A stretch of 64,000 nucleotides of DNA, taken from the NCBI GenBank assembly GCA_021018995.1, contig CM037590.1, positions 72,387,597-72,451,596 of the forward strand. The letters run 5' to 3'. Positions within the stretch are counted from its first letter, which is position 1. The number at the start of each line of letters is the position of its first letter. Shown here in pieces: positions 22,995 to 32,722 of the stretch. Position numbers and translations under genes: made by a program. The DNA is from Chloranthus sessilifolius. Taxonomy: Eukaryota; Streptophyta; Magnoliopsida; Chloranthales; Chloranthaceae. A model generated the notes under the pieces. It did no database searches, was not told the DNA's origin, and saw nothing but the letters and a program-made list of their open reading frames with translations.

Positions 22995-23375
22995 AGTTAA
23001 ATCGCACGCCTAGCTTATGGCGCATAATGAAATTACGCACCATAAGATTCGTGCTTAATCCCCCATTACACGCCCATCTTCGAGCGCGTAAACAAATCGT
23101 CACCCGCTCAAAATAACCTGACGCCCCGATCGCACACCACAGATCAAATGCGTAATTATATCAAGCGCCTGCACCATGGTGCGTAAATACCAAAGGTCAC
23201 CCACACAGTGACCAGGTGCTGCCCCAATCCCATGTCCTGAAACACGCGTGTAATATGTTTACACGACAGCATACTAACGAATAATGATCCTCTAGAGCCC
23301 TAAAATGCCTGTGGCTATACCGACACGCAATCTAGTTATGCGCCCTGTGTTAAGCGCGTAATTCCCCAGGTGGAA
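22995..23375 (-). promoter_or_regulatory. dyad-motif array upstream of the outer antisense gene
   Basis: Six or seven units of the type seen in the outer LTR. Examples on the plus strand are ATCGCACGCC with GGCGCATAATG, ATTACGCACC with GTGCTTAAT, CAAGCGCCTGCACC with GGTGCGTAAA, and TTATGCGCCC with TTAAGCGCGTAATT. The array ends where the TATA-like element of the antisense gene begins, as in the LTR. Confidence 0.65.
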
Positions 23376-23399
23376 CACAAAAATGTGTGCCCAGAATAA

Positions 23400-24787
23400 T
23401 AGATCTGAAGGCTAAAATGAGAGTATTTTAAACACTGATTACTGATCCAAACTACACCCCTGCTAAGACAAATCTAAAAACACTTCAAACTTAGAAAACT
23501 GACACTCCAAAACCAAAGAAAAATGCCCCTCAACACCCCCAAAGCAAATCACTTACACACCTAAACCGAACCAAACCAAACCAAAACATCACAAAACAAG
23601 CTGCAAAGTAAACCAAACCAATGATTTACCAAAATCCTCATTCCATAAATAGATAAAATCATTACAAAATGCACTAAGGGCATACCCTCTGAATATACAG
23701 TAAAAAATAACCAATCCAAAATCAGCACCTTTAGGCCATGCCCGAATCCGGATTTATTCAAGAAAGAAGAGATGCTGAAGAGGCCTGGAGAAGAAGCACG
23801 CCCTGAACGAATTCCAACAAGAATCCCGTTTTCCCCTCCCGAGTTAGCAGGAAAGAAAGAGTGGCTCACAGAAAGCCACCCAAGATCTGTGGGACACACA
23901 TATGGAAGCCTACCCTAGAAAGCATAATAGGGAGGGCTAAGAAGAGAACAATCCACAGAGCCTACTGAGGAGTCATTAGCGTTGGTCATGAGAACTCTGA
24001 CCCGGCCCTTTTCCTCGGTTTCTTTTCCACTGCCTTCTTCTCCTCCATCTCTTTCCTTAGCATGGTAGGAATTCGATTGCAACCTTGCATTCCCAATTCC
24101 ATCCATTACCAAATAAAACAAAAGTAATTACAACCTCCTTAGGGTCCAGTACCCGGGATACAAAATAAGGAAGAAGAAAAGACATTAATGGAACAAGAAC
24201 TGAAAAAAGTCCCCCAAAATTCTAACCAAAAATATAATATAAAAAATGCCCCCAAACCTTTTAATTTAAGAAAAAGATGCAAAATGAAAACTAAAACCCC
24301 TAACCCCTACTTATAAGATAAATCCCTTCCACCACAAAATGACAAGTGCGTCATTCCTAAGCACCCTTCACTTGATTTAATCCAGACACAGACACATGCC
24401 CTCTAAAAGACCATGATCCATGATAAAATTAGATTGACCAATCCCCTCAAAACACTTACACCTCAAGAAACGCAAATCCACCATGAAGAAAATAGACTAA
24501 TAGGATTAAGACACTTAACACTCATCCAAGAAATCTAAAGTCTAACCCCAAACTTACACATTTCTAACAAGTATCACTCCAAATTAAACAAGAGACCCAA
24601 ACAAAAGCACCAAAATTTTTAGCATGGAACACGCACCCCACCTTAAACAAACAAATCCCCCAAGTAAAACAAAATAAATGCTTCGATAAACCTAATAAAA
24701 TCAGACAAAGTCCTAAAATAAGACCCGAGTTATCACAGGAAAATGCTGAACAAATCCTAGGCAAATAAAATATTCCTAAAATCCATG
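23400..24787 (-). other. outer 3' region with a small antisense frame; end similar to 47680-47760
   Basis: Minus-strand frames of 68 codons (24121-23915, Glu/Lys-rich) and 112 codons (23899-23561) are open but unrecognised. The plus-strand sequence AGGGCATACCCTCTGAATATACA at about 23680 (quoted in part: GGGCATACCCTCTGAA) resembles GGCATACCTCTTGAACTACA at 47719-47738. Both lie near possible antisense transcript ends. The rest is A-rich with no signal. Confidence 0.4.
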
Positions 24788-24792
24788 GTTCT
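24788..24792. repeat. target-site duplication GTTCT, left copy (inner element)
   Basis: GTTCT precedes LTR A. The same bases follow LTR B at 47605-47609. Before insertion the outer sequence read CCATGGTTCTTACACATAAT. Confidence 0.9.
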
Positions 24793-25495
24793 TGTGCGAC
24801 CATGGATCCTCTCGAACCCGTCACGGCGATGCGCTTGCTTTTGATGAAATGTAGAGTCACCACCCGAAGCTTTTGGTGACCTGGGAAACCTTCAAATCAA
24901 TATTTTGAGCACTGAAGTGCTAAATATGACTCTGATTTACCGGTCTTTGCCAAAGGCTCTAGGGTAGGGGCTTCGGTTATCGATCAGGAAGGGTTTAAGC
25001 ACCCGATCAACCCGCATGTAGCGGTCTCTATCTATGGCCGAAAAGAAAAACAAAAGGGCGGAGTTTCCCCTTTGCCCGAAGGCAATACGGTCCTATCAAG
25101 CTTTGAGTCAAACCGAAATTTCGGCGGCGTAACGGCTTGAATCCTTGGACAGAGGAAGCACCAAGAAGGTAGAGGAAGAGAGGGGTGAGCCGGAGCTCAC
25201 GGGCCCTTGTTGCACCGTGGAAAACCGTCACTTTAGCGTGCTTCCGATGGCTCAAATGGTATTGAAATGGACTCTAATGCAAAGATTTGATAGATAGGGA
25301 GTGTAGAGTACAGCTAGGGAATAGATTTTGGCTAAAAGAAGGTGATCTAATGGTTGAAATGGAGTGAAATAGGTGATCTAAGCTTGCTGGAATTCTAGAA
25401 AATAAATGGCATTTTCTCTCACTAGGACTCTCTCTCTCTCTTAAGCTCTCTAATCAACCAAATTTTCAACCCTTTGGGAAGAGGGGGACCTCCCT

Positions 25496-25503
25496 ATTTA
25501 TAG
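25496..25503 (-). promoter_or_regulatory. TATA box in LTR A
   Basis: Minus strand reads TCTCTATAAATAGGGAGG. The corresponding site in LTR B (46736-46743) reads TATACATA, a one-base change. LTR C of the third element keeps TATAAATA at 58587-58594. Confidence 0.65.
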
Positions 25504-25780
25504 AGAAGGGATGGGTTAGGGGCTTACTTAAGAGCTAATGGGTTTAGCAATTAGGTAAGTCCCCATCTAAGGTTTTCTAGGTTTTCAAGGTCCTAGGGTT
25601 TTGGGAAATTGATTTTAATAGCGGATGATGGGGTGCGACCATGGGTGACTTAAGGGTTGCCAATAAGCTCAAAGGGGGTGCAACCAACCTCAAGACATCC
25701 ACCTTAACTAAGGGGATGGTCAAAGGGTCAAACTAGATGAAGGAATTTCGAGCAACTGATGACAGTTACTATAGCTAAGC

Positions 25781-25988
25781 TGGGCATATATATTATATAC
25801 GCCCAGTTTAGGAATAGTAAATTTCACCAAAAACAGGGGAGCCTTGGGAAGATGAAGCCCGTGGTGGGTCCCACCTATCTTTGGGCGATATATATTATAC
25901 GCCGCCAAATTTCAAAATAGGCGTATATAATATATACGCCTGACTAATCTGGGGCTAAATTGGCTGGGCGTATGTAATATCCACGCCT
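25781..25988 (-). promoter_or_regulatory. four dyad units in LTR A
   Basis: Units at 25781-25807 (CTGGGCATATATATTATATA then CGCCCAG), 25882-25904, 25919-25942 (GGCGTATATAATATATACGC plus C) and 25963-25988. Each is an odd palindrome centred on one A/T base with GC-rich outer arms. The cluster lies about 280 bases upstream of the TATA box. The same four positions occur in LTR B (about 47005-47220). Confidence 0.75.
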
Positions 25989-26374
25989 GAGCAAAAGTTT
26001 TATGATTTTATGTGAAACTTCAATCGGCCATAACGTTTGAATCGTAGCTCCAACTTGGGTGATCTTTGGCTTGTTGGAAAGCTGGAGAACTCCTCTTTCC
26101 AATGGTATATGGTTCATCCTTGGAAATGGTCTGTGTGAAATTCTGTAGCTCTCCTCCCATCAATTGCTCAGAAAGGTTCAAGTTAGGTATGGGAAGGGAA
26201 TCTAGGGTTTAGGGGTGATCTCTAAGGATTGGGGAATGGTTCTAAAGGGTTCAGGATGATTCCTATTAGTTTGGGTGGATTCCTATAGGTTCAGGGGTGC
26301 CATCGGAAGCACAGGGGTACATCTCTCCCGAAGTACAGATTGATCGGGCCTTGGGCCGAATTTGGGTGTCTACA

Positions 26375-26419
26375 GATGCCCCTCTTTGGTATTCGATCAC
26401 TAATGATCGGATGCCAAAG
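26375..26419 (-). promoter_or_regulatory. polypurine tract and adjoining hairpin of the inner element
   Basis: On the minus strand ACCAAAGAGGGGCATC abuts the LTR start TGTAGACACC. This is the plus-strand priming tract, and it matches GAAGAGGGGCATC before the outer 3' LTR. Overlapping it, 26384-26419 forms a 36-base hairpin (CTTTGGTATTCGATCA, loop CTAA, TGATCGGATGCCAAAG). The third element keeps the hairpin at 59430-59465. Confidence 0.8.
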
Positions 26420-28549
26420 ACAAGAGACATCCGAAGAGGTCCAAGGCACGTTTGATGGGTCCACCTGGTTCAACTCAATTCTCAAACATTCATGGTGATG
26501 GTGAGTGTACGTAAGCCCTCTCATTTCGGGATATCGTCCGTACCTCAAAGCTAACAGTCCCCAAGCGCATTGCGACATAACTGGGCATAACTGCGATGAT
26601 CACGAAAAGTGTAAGCCCGCTAGCCGGGATATCATCCACTTCCTGAGGGAAATTATAGATTTGTGATATTGACTATTAATCTGAACTAGACAGCTCCATG
26701 AAACGGGATGATCGATCTATGCTTCGGAATTGATATTAAGCACGCAAAGCGAAGGCCTAAACAATGTGTCCAATCCTATGGGGTATTGACATCTCCATTG
26801 GATTGGGCACGGGTGCCCTTACCTAGGTAAGGCTCGAAGTCTTTGGGCGAACCCATCAACCTCAAGGTTATTTTACCACTCTTTACCCAAGTGAAGCGAA
26901 TATTGATGTCGCAACACTTCTTGGGAATGCATGCCCATTTTTTGAGTAAATTTTTTTTTTTGTGTTTCCTTTTTCCGAATTCTTTTTGTTCCGAGGCCTC
27001 TAAGCAAAGCTCAAGGTTATTTTAGCACGCTTTACCTGACTGAAGCGAATGTTGATGTCGCAACACTTCTTGGGAATGCATGCCCATTTTTTAAGTAAAT
27101 TTTTTTTTTGGGTTTCCTTTTTCCAAATTTTTTTTGTTCCGAGGCCTCTAAGCAAAGCTCAAGGACCACTGGCAACTTTATTTTTGCACAATTCTTTAAG
27201 TGGATCAAATGTCAGTTGATACGCTTTAAGAGTGCGTGTGCTTTGCCGGGGATAGGTACGCCTCGGGGATGTGTACGTACCAGTGGTGAGGTGCTCTTGA
27301 TTCACATGAACCGGAGTGCCTTAACTTAAGACAAAGCTAAAGATCGGGCTAGGACCGATTATCCCTTGAAAGAGATGGCCAATTCTAACCTCCATCCCTA
27401 ATGAAATCACATCTTACTAACTATGCACAGACAGACACCCATCAGGGGCGATAAGCAGCAAAATAGGCGCGAACGGAAACCTCGACCCTAAGGTATAATT
27501 TATGAGGACAAACGACCATCCTGCGGATACCCAGACGCAAGTGTGTACATTCAACAGGGACACCGTGCCTATACAGGTTTTAAGCCTGTGTAAAAAGAAA
27601 TAAAAGGGAATGAGCCCTTCGGTCTGTATGTTTGCACATAGTTTGGTTGGTTGTATTTTCATTTTTGACGGGTCAGTCTCAACTGACAATAGGCTTTTCG
27701 AATGGTCTGAAGTTGGGGGCACTCTTGGTCAGCATAGATCCGAAGGGGGATGACCAGAGCGAATGCTTGGAAGGTGGGGTCAACCTACTCAGGATTTTTG
27801 CTAAGCGGCAACAGGTTGTTATTTCTTCTCCTCTTTTTTTGTTCTTTTTTTTTCTCTTCTCTCTTTTTTTTTTCTTTTTTTCATGCCAGATTGAGACTCT
27901 GGGCATGCTCAAACTGCCTTTATTTCTGCACGTATCCTTAGGCGAATCAACTTGCCATGTTGATATACCTTAGGGACATGTGCATTCTAGTGATGGGTTC
28001 TTGGTTTGCCTGCCAGATCAGGCCTCGACCTCTGCTGGGGGAGATCTGGGGCTAAGTGTATGCTCCCAGGAGTGACCGGTGATGAATGAAATTCATTTGC
28101 CTGTCGGATCAAGTATGGGGTGCCCCGGTGTAAGACGGGGTTCGAGAACTTTCAGGTGGACCTTGATCATTCTGAATTGATTTAACACGGCTCTCGGAGT
28201 GGGGCAAATAGGAGTTGCGACGCTCTTTTGAGAACCAGCGTTTGTGTATATATGTATATTTTTTTTTTCTTTCTTATTTTTTCTTTTTCTTATTATTTTT
28301 TCTCTCTTTTTTTTTATTTTGTGGGCGCATTAGGTGGGCGCCTACGGATCTAGACCCATTTATTGTAACACGGTCCCTTTGGGCCAATCGAAGGAAACTC
28401 GATGGGTTATTTGGGGATGCGTGCACCCTTGCCCGCTGATACGTGGGTGTCTAAGGGGGGGCTAGACAGGGGTCTATAGCATACAAGGGGGTCCGTCGGG
28501 CCTCAAAATAAAAAATGACCGGGTAGTTAAAAAACTACCATTTCTGGTC
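26420..28549. other. inner 3' non-coding region, distal part
   Basis: No gene recognised on either strand. It contains a 149-bp tandem duplication (26861-27158) and T-rich tracts (about 27830-27880 and 28260-28320). It aligns in patches with 59466-60700 of the third element. Confidence 0.5.
26861..27158. repeat. 149-bp tandem duplication
   Basis: Unit 1 starts at 26861 and unit 2 at 27010, both beginning CTCAAGGTTATTTTA and containing GATGTCGCAACACTTCTTGG and GAGGCCTCTAAGCAAAG. A third copy begins at about 27157 but stops after a few bases. The third element has one copy at about 59917. Confidence 0.85.
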
Positions 28550-28572
28550 GGGCGTATATATTATATACGCCT
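28550..28572 (+). promoter_or_regulatory. single dyad unit upstream of the inner antisense PMD gene
   Basis: GGGCGTATATATTATATACG followed by CCT, identical in form to the LTR dyads. It lies just upstream of the inferred 5' exon of the plus-strand gene that follows. Confidence 0.6.
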
Positions 28573-28599
28573 GTCTAAAAATTGGCAGTTACAAAACTG

Positions 28600-29334
28600 C
28601 CCAAGCCTGAGCACAAAAGGGGCCCCCCTTTTCAAATTCTGTCTTTCTCCCTCCTTCCTTCTTGAGTTCGGGACAGCCCCCTAGGGTTTTCACATTTGAT
28701 TTGGCTTGAGTTCTATTACCGGCAGTTGCGGGTGTGGATCGAAAGACGCTTATCCTCTGCCGATATTTGTTTTTCTCCCTCATTGAAGGTAATCATTACC
28801 CCTCCTTTATTTTTCTTTTGAATTTTTGATGATATTGCCTCTCTTTTCTTTTTATATGGTGAAATGCTTTGTGATGCCTATATTCCTTTTTCTCTCTTTT
28901 TGTTTTTGTTGTTTTCCCCCTCTTTTTTTTTTTTTTTTTTTTTGAAATATTTGATTCCTTAGGCCTATTTTCCATCCATCATTCATTTATTTTGTTTTTC
29001 TTTCTCTTTTTTTTTTTTGATGGATTAGTGCATTTTGTTTTATGGGTTGGTGCCTCTCCTCTTTTTTTGGGATTAGTGCATATATGTATTAGTATACGTA
29101 TATATGTATTATTTTATTTTATTATTATATTTTTTGTTTGTTTGGTGGATTAGTATACACACACACACATTTTTTTTGCTTGTTGATGGGTTAGTACATT
29201 TATACACACACATTTTTTTTTGGATTAATACGCACACATTTTTTTTGTTAATGGGTTAGTACACACACATTTTTTTGGATTAGTACACACACACGCATTT
29301 TTTTTTTTGACGGGTTAGCATACTCGTATATATT

Positions 29335-29365
<31 letters not shown>

Positions 29366-29537
29366 GTTTGTTTTGTTTTTGTTTTGTTTTGTTTTTTTTT
29401 TTTTTTTTTTTTTTGATGAATTAGTACATACACACATGTTTTTTTTTTTGTGAGATTTTTTGTCTTTGGATTAGTGCATCTATATATATTTTTTGTTGGC
29501 ACCCTTCTCATATGCCGATGCGTCTCATATTTTCAGG
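28600..29537 (+). other. inferred 5' UTR exon and first intron of the inner antisense PMD gene
   Basis: A T/C-rich leader (about 28600-28786) ends with CATTGAAG/GTAATC, a good donor. About 750 bases of very T-rich sequence follow. They include a degenerate array of GGATTAGTACACACACACAT-type units and a (TA)n tract (about 29000-29490). This ends with ATATTTTCAG/G directly before the ATG at 29538. The exon-intron reading is inferred from splice signals only. Confidence 0.45.
29000..29490. repeat. microsatellite-rich block (CA)n, (TA)n and T tracts
   Basis: Alternating T runs, GGGTTAGTACACACAC words and (TA)n. This is low-complexity DNA inside the inferred first intron. Confidence 0.8.
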
Positions 29538-31700
29538 ATGTCCGGTGAAGAAGGGCATGATCAGCAAGAAGGGCCGGAGATGGCCTACGGTCCCCGTGGG
29601 GAATAGTTCATTGTGCCTCAGCGCTCCTCCCAGCCTTGGTATGAAATGCAAGGTGAGGCTGCCCATACCGGCCTCCTCTACTTCCAGCACACCCACATGT
29701 CCAACTTTGGGATCGTCGGTCAGGTAAACAGATGAGCCCCCCCTCCTTTTTTTGCTTTTGTTTTCCTTTGATGTCCTCATTATACCACCTTGCCCCTATC
29801 TGATTGATGCCTTCTGTTTGCAGCCCCTGCCTCACATTATGTTCCGAGGCGGTTGGTTCGACCTCCAGCATCTCGTACTTTACCTTCCCCCAGTGGTGAA
29901 GGACCTGCTCACCGATGCTGGTTTCGGGGATTTCATTTCGTGTCCCGCCATGAGGGCCGATACGACCTATTTGAAGGCTTTGATAAAGCGTTTTCACCCC
30001 GAGACCATGACATTTCACATGGCCGTGGTAGAGATGGCCTTTACACCTGCGAACTGGTCTATGATCACTGGGGTCCATATTGGAGGGGTGCCCGTGGTAC
30101 CTACCCGTACACCGGGTAAGGAGGAGGTGATTCGACTGATAGGGGCCTACCCGACCTATGGGAATATTCGAGGTTCTGAGGTCAAGCTGTCCTAGCTGGT
30201 TGATCAGTTTAAGCCTCACGAGTTAGTGGACCAAGGCCAGCCTGACATGGCCATTTATCTTGAGCCCGCACGCGCACATATGCTGGCCCGCATTGCTCTG
30301 CTGTTCCTCCTGGGCAAGACTCTCCTCTCCAACACCAGCGGAGGGCGAGTCTCGTTGTCCCTGCTCAGCCTGATGGTGAACTGGGAAACCGTGCATCGAT
30401 TCGATTGGGGCGGCGCCGGCTATGCTGTACTCATGTCCAGCCTAAAGCGAGCCGTTCTTGGGGAGTCTAGCTCCATTGTGGGTTTCTGGCCTGCAATTGA
30501 GGTATTTTATCCTTTGGTTTTGGCTTATCCAATTTTTTTTATAGCATACCTGTCTTTATCTACTTGCTTTCTCAGATCTGGGGGTATCTTCACTTCCAAC
30601 CGGGTCGCCCTCTGCTTCAGTCTGAAGTTGCTACGTTCCCCCTCATGAGTAACTGGCACGTGGGTCGCCGTCGGGACGTAGGTATGAAGCATTTGGAGTT
30701 AGGGCTGCGCTCTCAGTTCGACCTGTTGATCCCAGAGCAGGTAAAACAATTCCCTTTTTATAATTTTGACAGCTCAGCTCTTGTGTGCTATGGGTTCTAG
30801 CCAAATGTGTGTATCCTCCCTCTGTTTTCTCCTTTTACAGGTCATCCTCGACCCTTACATAGGATCTCCCTTTTGGAACTTGGCCTCAGTGGGTCCTTCT
30901 CGCTTTTTGCTGGACCATCGCATCATCTTCCTTTACGGGTCCTGGACTAGGGCCTACTATTTAGGGGAGAGAGTGGTTCATCAGTATCGCCCTCTCTTTG
31001 TCGTGCCCCAAGCTCCTCCTGCCGATGTGTTGGCTCCAGAAGGCTCCATTGATGAGCTTACTACTCACTTTCTTCACCATGGGGTTCCCATCAATGACCT
31101 TCTCCTGCTCGGGGGGTATCAGTCGTGGTACGATTCCCTGCCCTATCATTTCTTGTTGCCCCGCTTTGTGCCTGGTGCTAACTTTTTAGCTTTTGGCAGG
31201 CCGCGATCTCAGGTAATGCCCCTTTTCTCTTTTTATTTAGCAGCTTCCTTGTGATTACTTTGATTGACCTACCACCTTTAATGATAAAATGGGGGATGAG
31301 GCGATGATGGACCTTCGATCCTTTGGGCGCCTGCGTGGCTTCTGGTGCTGGACCCTCCGATCCTTCCGGGGCTAGTGCTTCTGGTAGTTCACCTACCGTG
31401 GTCAAGGGGACTTTCAAACACTTGGATGATGCCTTTCTGTCGTGCGTGTGTGCTGACATGGCCGAGAAGGCACGAATCTCTGCTGAAGCTATCCAGGTCC
31501 CACCTCCTGAGTTGATTCCTGGGGTAATCTCCATCTCGTTGCTTTGTTCTCCTTCCCGTTGAATTATGTTGATGGCCTGTGTGACTAACACCTCCTTTTT
31601 CTTACTGGCCATGATTATGAGTCGGTAGTGAGTCAAGCAGAATATTATCGTAACCTTGTTGGGCTTAGGGAGACCGAGGTGATGAGTGAATGCTGACCCA
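29538..31700 (+). pseudogene. inner antisense gene: plant mobile domain protein, 5-7 exons
   Basis: This gene runs opposite to the inner gag-pol. Exons by frame and splice sites: 29538-29723 (MSGEEGHDQQEG..., in-frame TAG at 29604), 29824-30501, 30576-30740, 30841-31212, then about 31290-31521 and about 31620-31695. All introns start GT and end AG (for example GGTCAG/GTAAAC, TTTGCAG/CCCC, GCAG/GTAAAA, TTACAG/GTCATC). The protein reads TTYLKALIKRFHPETMTFHM, AVVEMAFTPANWSMITGVHI, GGVPV, LLFLLGKTLLSNTSGGRVSL, HRFDWGGAGYAVLMSSLKRA, then IWGYLHFQP. This follows the plant mobile domain (aminotransferase-like) pattern throughout. An in-frame stop also ends exon 2's first part at 30193-30195. Retention of introns fits antisense orientation, because they are not splice-competent in the genomic RNA. 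Confidence 0.75.
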
Positions 31701-32299
31701 ACCTAGTTATTTTCTTTATTTTCTTTCCGCCTGTTTCTCTACCTGATGGCTTTTGGTGTGTTCCTACAACATGCTCGTGAAAAGGAGTCGCGTTCCCTTC
31801 TCACCAGATTTCTGCATGGACTCGTGGGGAGACTCGTACCTTTCAAAGCGCGAGCCGGCGCCGAAAGAAGTCGAAGGGGGCTGCCCAGGACTAGTTTATT
31901 TTCTGCAAATTTGACATAATGAAACAGTTTAGACTTGGCTTTATTGGGGATATGTAATAACTTTTAAACAACAATTTTTTTTTTGGATGGTTTATAATTT
32001 TTATGCTTTATATGAATGTTTCATTTGGTTATCCCCTTGCTTTGATGGTTTCCCTTTTTTTTTTTTTTGGGTCGGACACGGGTCGGCACCCCTCCAATGA
32101 TGGAGTTGGTCTTGCAGGGGATTCTCCGTATATAACCTACGGGTAGTGCGTCCTCCGGGGGCTTCCCATGGGTGTGCGAGTATGCCCGCCTGTGGACTGC
32201 CCCAAGATGAAAGAGTGGGCCAACCAAAAAATAAGTTCCTCCTTGGGAAACAAAAATGGACCACTGTGAGAGGGGGCCTTGCCAGGTCCGACTTTAAAC
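31700..32299. other. spacer between the two inner antisense genes
   Basis: It holds the probable 3' UTR of the PMD gene (a Lys/Arg-rich frame fades out near 31890) and a T-rich stretch near 32050. No other coding signal is seen. Confidence 0.4.
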
Positions 32300-32467
32300 T
32301 GGGAGTATATATTATATACGCCCAGCAAATGTTCAGCAATAATGGCCAGGCGTATATAATATATACGCCTGGCAAATCCATGGTTAAAATGGCCGGGCGT
32401 ATATATTATATACGCCTGGCAAAATGTTTCAAAATTTTGCCTTGGCGTATAGAATATATACGCTCGC
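32300..32467 (+). promoter_or_regulatory. four dyad units upstream of the DUF7745-like gene
   Basis: Units at about 32301-32327, 32346-32372, 32393-32419 and 32440-32467. The second is a perfect 27-bp odd palindrome (CCAGGCGTATATA, A, TATATACGCCTGG). Spacing is about 46 bp centre to centre. A TATA-like CTTTATAACCC follows at 32490-32500. Confidence 0.75.
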
Positions 32468-32489
32468 TATAATTTGGGCTCAGCGGGCT

Positions 32490-32500
32490 CTTTATAACCC
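32490..32500 (+). promoter_or_regulatory. TATA-like element of the DUF7745-like gene
   Basis: CTTTATAACCC, 23 bases after the last dyad unit and about 230 bases before the open frame. The match to a TATA box is moderate. Confidence 0.45.
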
Positions 32501-32722
32501 GAGCCTGGTACCCCCTTGTCTCCTTCTCCACCTTGGTTTGGCCTTTTTGCCCCTCCTTTCATCTTTTCCCTCCCTTTCTTTTTCTAGTGGGTCCATCGTC
32601 ATACATTGACTGATTTTATAAAGAACATCTTTGTACGTCGATGGACCCGCCTTCGAAAAGGGGCCCAAGCTCTTATACGGGGGTTGGTACACTTCCCTGT
32701 TTGGACCCGGGCCTAGTTTTTT

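Larger units (their letters stand above)
24793..26374 (-). repeat. LTR A (3' LTR of the inner element)
   Basis: In element orientation it starts TGTAGACACCCAAATTCGGC and ends ATCCATGGTCGCACA. It carries four dyad units (25781-25988), a TATA box at 25496-25503 (minus strand TATAAATA) and, 50 bases from its end, a degenerate copy of the primer-site word (GGTGGTGACTCTACA). Confidence 0.92.

Noticed and set aside
24793..26374. LTR A and LTR B as independent solo LTRs
   Set aside because: The shared GTTCT duplication, primer site inside LTR B and polypurine tract inside LTR A show one full-length element.
29608..30219. 203-codon minus-strand open frame
   Set aside because: It is the reverse of PMD exons 1-2, which carry the domain pattern and splice sites on the plus strand. 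The reverse protein has no recognisable domain.
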